Assembly: GCA_012271125.1 (NCBI GenBank)
Contig: JAAXHB010000285.1
Span: forward strand, 1-7,336
Reading direction: 5' to 3'
Source: Actinomycetota bacterium
Lineage (GTDB): Bacteria > Actinomycetota > Acidimicrobiia > Acidimicrobiales > Aldehydirespiratoraceae
Length of the DNA stretch: 7,336 bases
Shown here: positions 1 to 6,100 of the stretch, piece by piece
Layout of the letters: every line of letters starts with the position of its first letter
How positions within the stretch are numbered: position 1 is the first letter of the stretch
Notes under the pieces: generated by a model
Database searches by the model: none
Seen by the model: the letters and a program-made list of their open reading frames with translations, nothing else
What the model was told of the DNA's origin: nothing
Translations under genes and position numbers: made by a program

Positions 1-157
1 GGTTAGGGGGAGGGAAGGGGGGAATGCGAGAGGGGTGGCTCTGCCCAGCCCGATGTTTACGGACTAACCCGTAGGGGCAGCTGTTGGCGGAATGGGGAGA
101 TTAGGGAGGGGGTTAGGAGACGCCGACTTGGGAAAGGGGAAGGGGTTGGCCGGAGGG
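1..157 (-). other. Pyrimidine-rich region after the stop; possible Rho-dependent termination zone
   Basis: No convincing gene is visible here. Read in the sense of the gene above, the region is strongly C/T-rich and G-poor, with runs such as CCCCTTCCCC and CCCCCCTTCCC. C-rich, G-poor RNA just after a stop codon is the usual character of a Rho loading site. No GC-rich hairpin followed by a U-run was found, so an intrinsic terminator is not supported. The plus strand is correspondingly rich in G-runs. GGTTAGG occurs three times (1-7, 111-117, 156-162), and the last copy overlaps the stop codon. Confidence 0.3.
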
Positions 158-3100
158 TTAGGAGCGGGAGACTTTTGAGAGGGTGATTTTGGCGTCAGTG
201 GTGGAGGTAGCAGTTCTGTAGGTGAAATAGACATCTTCCGCTGTGCTAATGCCGGGCACCGGAAGGGCGGCACCGGTAAGGACATCTAATTTTACTGTGC
301 CATCGGGTTGCAGCGTCATGCTCGTGACTTGAACATTGATGTCTGAGTCGTCGGATACAAGTTTCAGCCCAGATGTTGCGGTGTAGACGCAGGCACCGGT
401 GCAGGAGTTGGCATCGTTAAAGGCTGCCGCAAGCGTTTCTTCTCTCATCTCGCCGGAATAATTCCCCAGATACCAGATACCGCCACCGCTGGTAATGGTA
501 TGGGCGTAGTCGTTGAGCATGTCAACTGGTGGAGGTTCATACGGGGGGGGGGCGGTGTAGCCGAAGTCGTAGGCGCCCCAGCAGTAGATGACAACGGGAT
601 TCAGGTAGTCATAATCCGGAATTGTGAGACCGCAAGTCACGTGGGGTCCAGCGACGATGGAGGTGAAGGTTTGTGGGGTCTCGAGGTCGTTGTTGCTAAT
701 CGCGGGTGGGCTGCTTTGCCCCCAGGTGTTGTCGCCCCAGCATTGGACGGTTTCATCAAATTTCAGGCCGCAAGTGTGGAATTCGCCGAGAGCGAGTGAT
801 TTGAACTTGCCATCTGGGGCATCTATTTGCCCGTAATTGAAGATAGGAGCTATCTGGTATACGGGATCGCCATTGCCGTCAACAACGGGATCGTAGATCC
901 AGCCCCTGCCATCTGGTCTGCGGACAGGGTTGCCTTCATTGTCAAGCCTGAGTGTTGTCTTTTGAACACGATTGCCGTCCTCGTCGAGCAGGTAGCCCTC
1001 TGAGTCCCTGAGAGGCTCATCAGCACCCCAGCACATGACTGTGTGGGATTCGTCGGTGTAGGCATTGGTGTCGCTGTCCCACACTGGGCGGCGGATACCG
1101 CAAGTGTGGTAAACGCCGGCGTAGACCTGAGCGAATTCGTATTTCGCTATAACAGGGACTTGGACTTCGTCTGTTCTGGTATACAACAACTCACCTTTGT
1201 CGTTTGTTTTATGAACACCATCTTTGTCCAAAAATGGAGTGTTAGCTACGCCATTAGTGGTGGCGTCAGTGGTGACAACGATTTCGGTTTGGGTTTCGGT
1301 GGTGCCAGTGTCATAAGTCGGGGGCGTTGATTGACCCTGTTCGTCGCTTCCGAAACAGCGGGCATAATACGCGTAGACGGGCACAGCGTTGCCGCCGTCG
1401 ACACTGCGGGAGCCGGTGAGTTTTTGCTCGATACCGCAAACATGGAAAGTGCCGGCCGATAGTGAAACCATCGAATCAGGCAGCGGGTAATGGCTAGTTA
1501 CATAGGTGCCTGGGGCGGGGACTGAACCGTCGGGGTTTTTGTCTTTAGGAATCCAATCCGCGGAGCCCCAGCAAGAACCAGACCTCTCAGCACTGTCTAA
1601 TGCGCATGAATAATCAAAGCCGGTAGCGACATGGGTAGCGACCATGCCAGTTGGCATGTCCTCAACACTGCGATCCTTTTGGGCGTCTTTGGTGATGTCG
1701 CGAGCTGGATTCTTACCACCCCAGCATGCGACCGCGCCGTTTTGCACAGAATTTTGCTCTTTATCTTCGGTGTCTTCATAAGCCTTGAGGAGGCTGCAGC
1801 CATGGGTAATGCCAACCGATACAGCAGAGGTGCCAGACGCGGGAGGTAAGAAGACGTCGATCTGTTCGTCATCGTGGTGGTCTTCTGTGCCTTTGTCATC
1901 AACGTAGCTAAAGGAGTTGTGGATTTCGCCATGGCAGAGCAGGTGTCCGGTGGAGTCGACGCGGCACAAGCTGTTGCCCATGAGTGAAAGCTGAGTTGGT
2001 ATGGGGTAAGTGTGGACTGAGAAGGTGAGGGCACCGACATTGTCGTTAGCCCAGTACTCAGATATTTCAGCGTCGCTTAGACCATCGGCTTCAAGAGCAG
2101 ATCTGGACTTATAAGGCTTGTCTGGGTCGGTGTCGTCGGTGGTGTAGAAAATCGTCACCGGATCGGTGGGGAACACCGCATTTTCTGGCCATTGGAAAAG
2201 GATGACTTCACGCGTTGTTGTGCTTTCGTGGCTGTGACGGCAACCGTTGGGATGGTCAGAGTAATGCACGCAACCATCCGGGTGGTCATGATTATGGTCA
2301 TCTAGATCCTCGCCGGTATCTGCCACGGTGATGGTGGAAATAGAGAAAATTGGGATGTCAGAGACAACTGTGTTGCCGTTGTCATCGGTGACGTTGGGGG
2401 CTTGGATTGGGATTTCTTGGGCGATTCTGAGGTTGGGGCAGTTGTTGACGCAGTCGTCGTTGGCTAAGACGTCGAAATCCCTGACGATGACACCGCCGTC
2501 GTCACCGTTGTCTTGACGCAGGACACGGAAACGATCGTCGACGGGATTGTCGTAGACGTCGGTGACGTTGATAGTGACTGTGGTGGGGGTTGAATCCTGG
2601 GTGGTTTGGTAGGTGAATGTGATGCCGGTGGGTGCGGGATCATTGGCACCAATTGAGTAGGTGAACATGCCGTAGTCACCAAGGTCACCGTCCCAGGCGA
2701 GGGTGCCGAGAGCACCGGCACCGGTGAGGTTGGTGTGGGAGGTGTAGGTGCAGCCGGGGCGGCATTCGTCGTTGGCGAAGACGTCGAGGTTCCAGTCTTC
2801 GGCGTCAGTCTTGTCACGCGTAATGTCAAAGGTGTCTTCGACAAGGCTCGTGGTGACAGTGCTGAGGTTGATGGTGACGTCGGCTGGAACAGGGTCGGTG
2901 CGGTACTTGAGGACGGTTCTTGTGACAGGTACACGGTTGTCGTCCTCGTCGATGATTATTGTGCCGTCGTTTTCGGTAACCCATTCGCCGTAGGAAGCGG
3001 CGGTGGTGTATTGGAAGGTGATCTGATCGGGAGCGGTGTCGTTGGCATCGATTGACAGCTCGAAGGCGCGTTTGGTCTCGTTCCAGCTGACGTTAGCGCC

Positions 3101-6100
3101 GGTTGGTGAGAGGCTGCCATCGACCATGGTGACTTCTTCACAGTTTCGGTCGCATTCATCGTTGGGTTCATAGCCATCGCCGGGCTTATAGCCAGCGGGT
3201 GCACTGCCGAGCACGTCGAGGTCTTCGTTGAGAGCCTGTCCAGCGATGCGGTCAAGGTTGAAAGTGTCATCAACAAGTGTGTCGACTTGAGTGTCGATAT
3301 TGACCGTGACCTTGGCTGGGTTGGCGAGACCGCGGTTGTCATAGGAGTCGTTGGTTGTGTACTGGAAGGTAAAACTTGACGGGGCTTCGGTGTCTTCGTC
3401 GACGGTGTAGACAAACCTGGCTTTGGATCCGTCCCAGGTGATGGAACCAACGGTTGGTTCGGTGCCTTCGACCACCGTGACGCTGATGCAGCCGTCGTCA
3501 CCACCGCAGCCGTCGTTCGCCAATACGTCAAGGTTTACGCTGTATTCGGCTGGCCAGTCACTGCGGATTTCGTCAAAGACGTCGTCGACTAGGAGATCTT
3601 TTGCCTCGACTAGGCCGGGGACGCCGACGGTGTTGAGAGTGCGTGCTTGGAGCCCTGCGCATTTAATAGCACCAGTGGAGATCAGCCAGCAGGTGTGATC
3701 ATGGCCGAGGGCGACGTCTGTGTACTCCTCAGAGCCTGACAGGACCTGTGCTTCTGCCATTTCGTTCCAGGAAGCACCCCAGCAGTTGGTGTCGCCGTCT
3801 GCACCAGCGTCGATGCCGATGGCGCAAATGTGGTTGATTCCGACAACAACCTTGGCGAATTCGCCTTTATCGGGTGGGTTGATATAGTCGACAACGCCGT
3901 CCTTTACTTCGATTTCGATCTTGCCGTTGCTGGTGTCGCCCCAGCAGGCAATTGAGTTGTTAATGGCGATGTCGTCGTCATCTGTGTTGCTGTTGGCGAC
4001 AACGGCGCAGAAGGTGTTGCCCTTGGCGGAGATGGCATCAAAAGTGTTATTCACATTTCCTGTAATGGTGATATACAGGGGTAAGCAGTAGCCCCTATTT
4101 TGAGGATCCTCTATAACTTCGCCCTTATCATCCACATCACAGCCAACGATGCGCCTCTCGGTTTCGCCAAGTTGGAGAGGGCGGCTGGTGCGCCATGAGG
4201 AAGCGTCGATGTCGCCGTAGCAGCCGATGGCATTATCGTCTTGGTTGCCGTCATTGTCGATAATGCCACATTGGCCGTTGTCACCGACAGCGATGGCGCT
4301 GAAGCGGGTGCTTCCGGTGTCAAGGACGGTGGCCTTGTTGCCAGAATTGTCGCCCCAGCAATCGACGGTGCCGTCGCTGCGCCGGATGCAGGCGTGATTA
4401 TCGCCGGCGTGGATGCTTGCGCCAACTCCGGTGGCTTCGTCTTGGATGTTGTTTGCGTTGTTACCCCAGCATTCTTGGCGGTCCGGGCCGGCGGCAAGAA
4501 TGCCGCAAGTGAAGTCGGTGCCGGCAGCGATGTCTACGAATTTGGCATCAGCCGGTGGGGTGCTTTGACCGTGGGAGTTGTCGCCCCAGCAGACGACATC
4601 ATTATCTGTTGTGCGGGCGCAGGTGTGGTAGGCACCGGCGGTTATCTCAGCAAAGTTGGTGGCGGTGGGTGCGTCGAGGAGCTTGGCGATGTCGGGAGTG
4701 CTGAGGTCGCCGGCGCAGCCTATGGTGCCATTGGGGTATAGGGCGCAGGAGATTGAGTCACCAGCGGCGACGGCAGTGTGTTTCGCGGCAGAGTTGATGG
4801 CTTGGCCGTAAGTGTCGTCGCCCCAGCAGTAGCGGGAGCCGTCGATGTCGGCGTCGTCAGATTTGCGGACGGCGCAGGTGAGGTCGCCGTTAGCTGAGAC
4901 TGAATGCCAGCGGTATTGGGGATTGTTGGAGTCGGAATCGTCTGTTGGGCCTGGGACATCGGTCTGGCCAGCGTCGTTGTTGCCCCAGCAGAGGAGAGCA
5001 TCTACTGCGTGGTTACGGTCACGGGTGGAGCGGAGGGCACAAGCGTGAGCTCGACCGGCTGAGACGGCTTTATATTGGCCTAGCTCCTGATTAAAGTTTC
5101 GCTCAAGGTCATCAATGCCCCAACAAATAACGTCATTGTTGTCACGAATCGCGCAGGCGAAGTCGGCACCGACGGTGATTGAAGAGTACGGGGCGTCGCC
5201 TGTAGGAATGTTGTCTAGAACATCGTCGCTGGCACCCCGACATACGATGTTGCCGTCGGGTTGTTTGGTGAGTGCGCAAGTCGTGTCGTAGCCGGCTGAA
5301 ACTTCCTTGTAGGTAGTGTCCCTCAACCAGGGGGATTGGTCAAAATCGTCGTTACCCCAGCAGTAGACCTCGTCGTTACTATCGATAGTGCAGACATGGT
5401 TATTGCCGGCGTCGATCGCCTTGTTATTTGGAAAACTTTCGGCACCGGTGACTTGACCATGGTCGTCTCGGCCCCAGCACACGTCGGCGGCATTACCGGC
5501 ATGGAGGGCGCAAGCGAAGCCGGATCCGGCTGTGATTGCGCTGTATGGGCCGGGGACTCGGACAATGTTGACGGTGATGGTGGCATCGCCGCTGAGGTCG
5601 GCAGCGCTGTAGTCGAAGCTGAGAGTTTGGGGAATGGTGCCGTTGATCGTGAGGGTAGCGAAAACGGGATCAGTGTCTTCGTCATAGGTCACCACAGAGC
5701 CAAGTGGCCAGCTGTTATTAACGAGAGTGATGGCACCGCAGCCATCGCCCTGATCGCAATAGTCAAGCTCAGTGATGGGGATCTTGTAGCTGAAGGAGGC
5801 GGCCTCTTCAGGGTGCTCGATGAGGTAGGTCTTTGAGCGGATCATGTTTTCGGCGCGGTCGATGTTGACGGTTACGGTGGCGGGTGCCAGGTCGCCGTTG
5901 GCGTCATAGGCACCGTCGGTCATGTATTTGAAGGTGATGACATTGTCAACGTCATCGTTTGCGTCATAGTTGACCTTGAAGGCATCGTTCGTGCCGTCGT
6001 CATCAATGTCGATCATTGTGATGGGGGCGTTGGCTGGCGAAAGGGTGCCGTCGACGATGCTCAGGCCTAGGCAGCCTTGGCCGCAGTCGTCGGCGGTGCC

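Noticed and set aside
58..73. Small hairpin TACGG-ACTAAC-CCGTA as an intrinsic terminator
   Set aside because: The stem is only five base pairs and the transcript continues with AAAC rather than a U-run, so it does not look like an intrinsic terminator.
2956..3531. Minus-strand open frame of 191 codons in another frame
   Set aside because: Ser/Thr/Pro-rich shadow of Ig-like block B, whose in-frame reading shows conserved repeats and paired Cys.
4241..4741. Plus-strand open frame of 166 codons
   Set aside because: It lies opposite the RCC1-repeat coding region, its Ala/Val/Gly/Asp-rich translation is what the antisense of that repeat gives, and no ribosome binding site or domain was recognised.
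542..5551. Eukaryotic RCC1 (chromatin guanine-exchange factor) as the function
   Set aside because: The repeat family is shared, but the paired Cys, Thr linker and SLH-like motif point to an extracellular bacterial protein. There is no evidence for nucleotide exchange activity.
5336..5836. Plus-strand open frame of 166 codons
   Set aside because: Antisense shadow of the first RCC1 repeats and the last block-A Ig-like domain; low-complexity translation with no family likeness.
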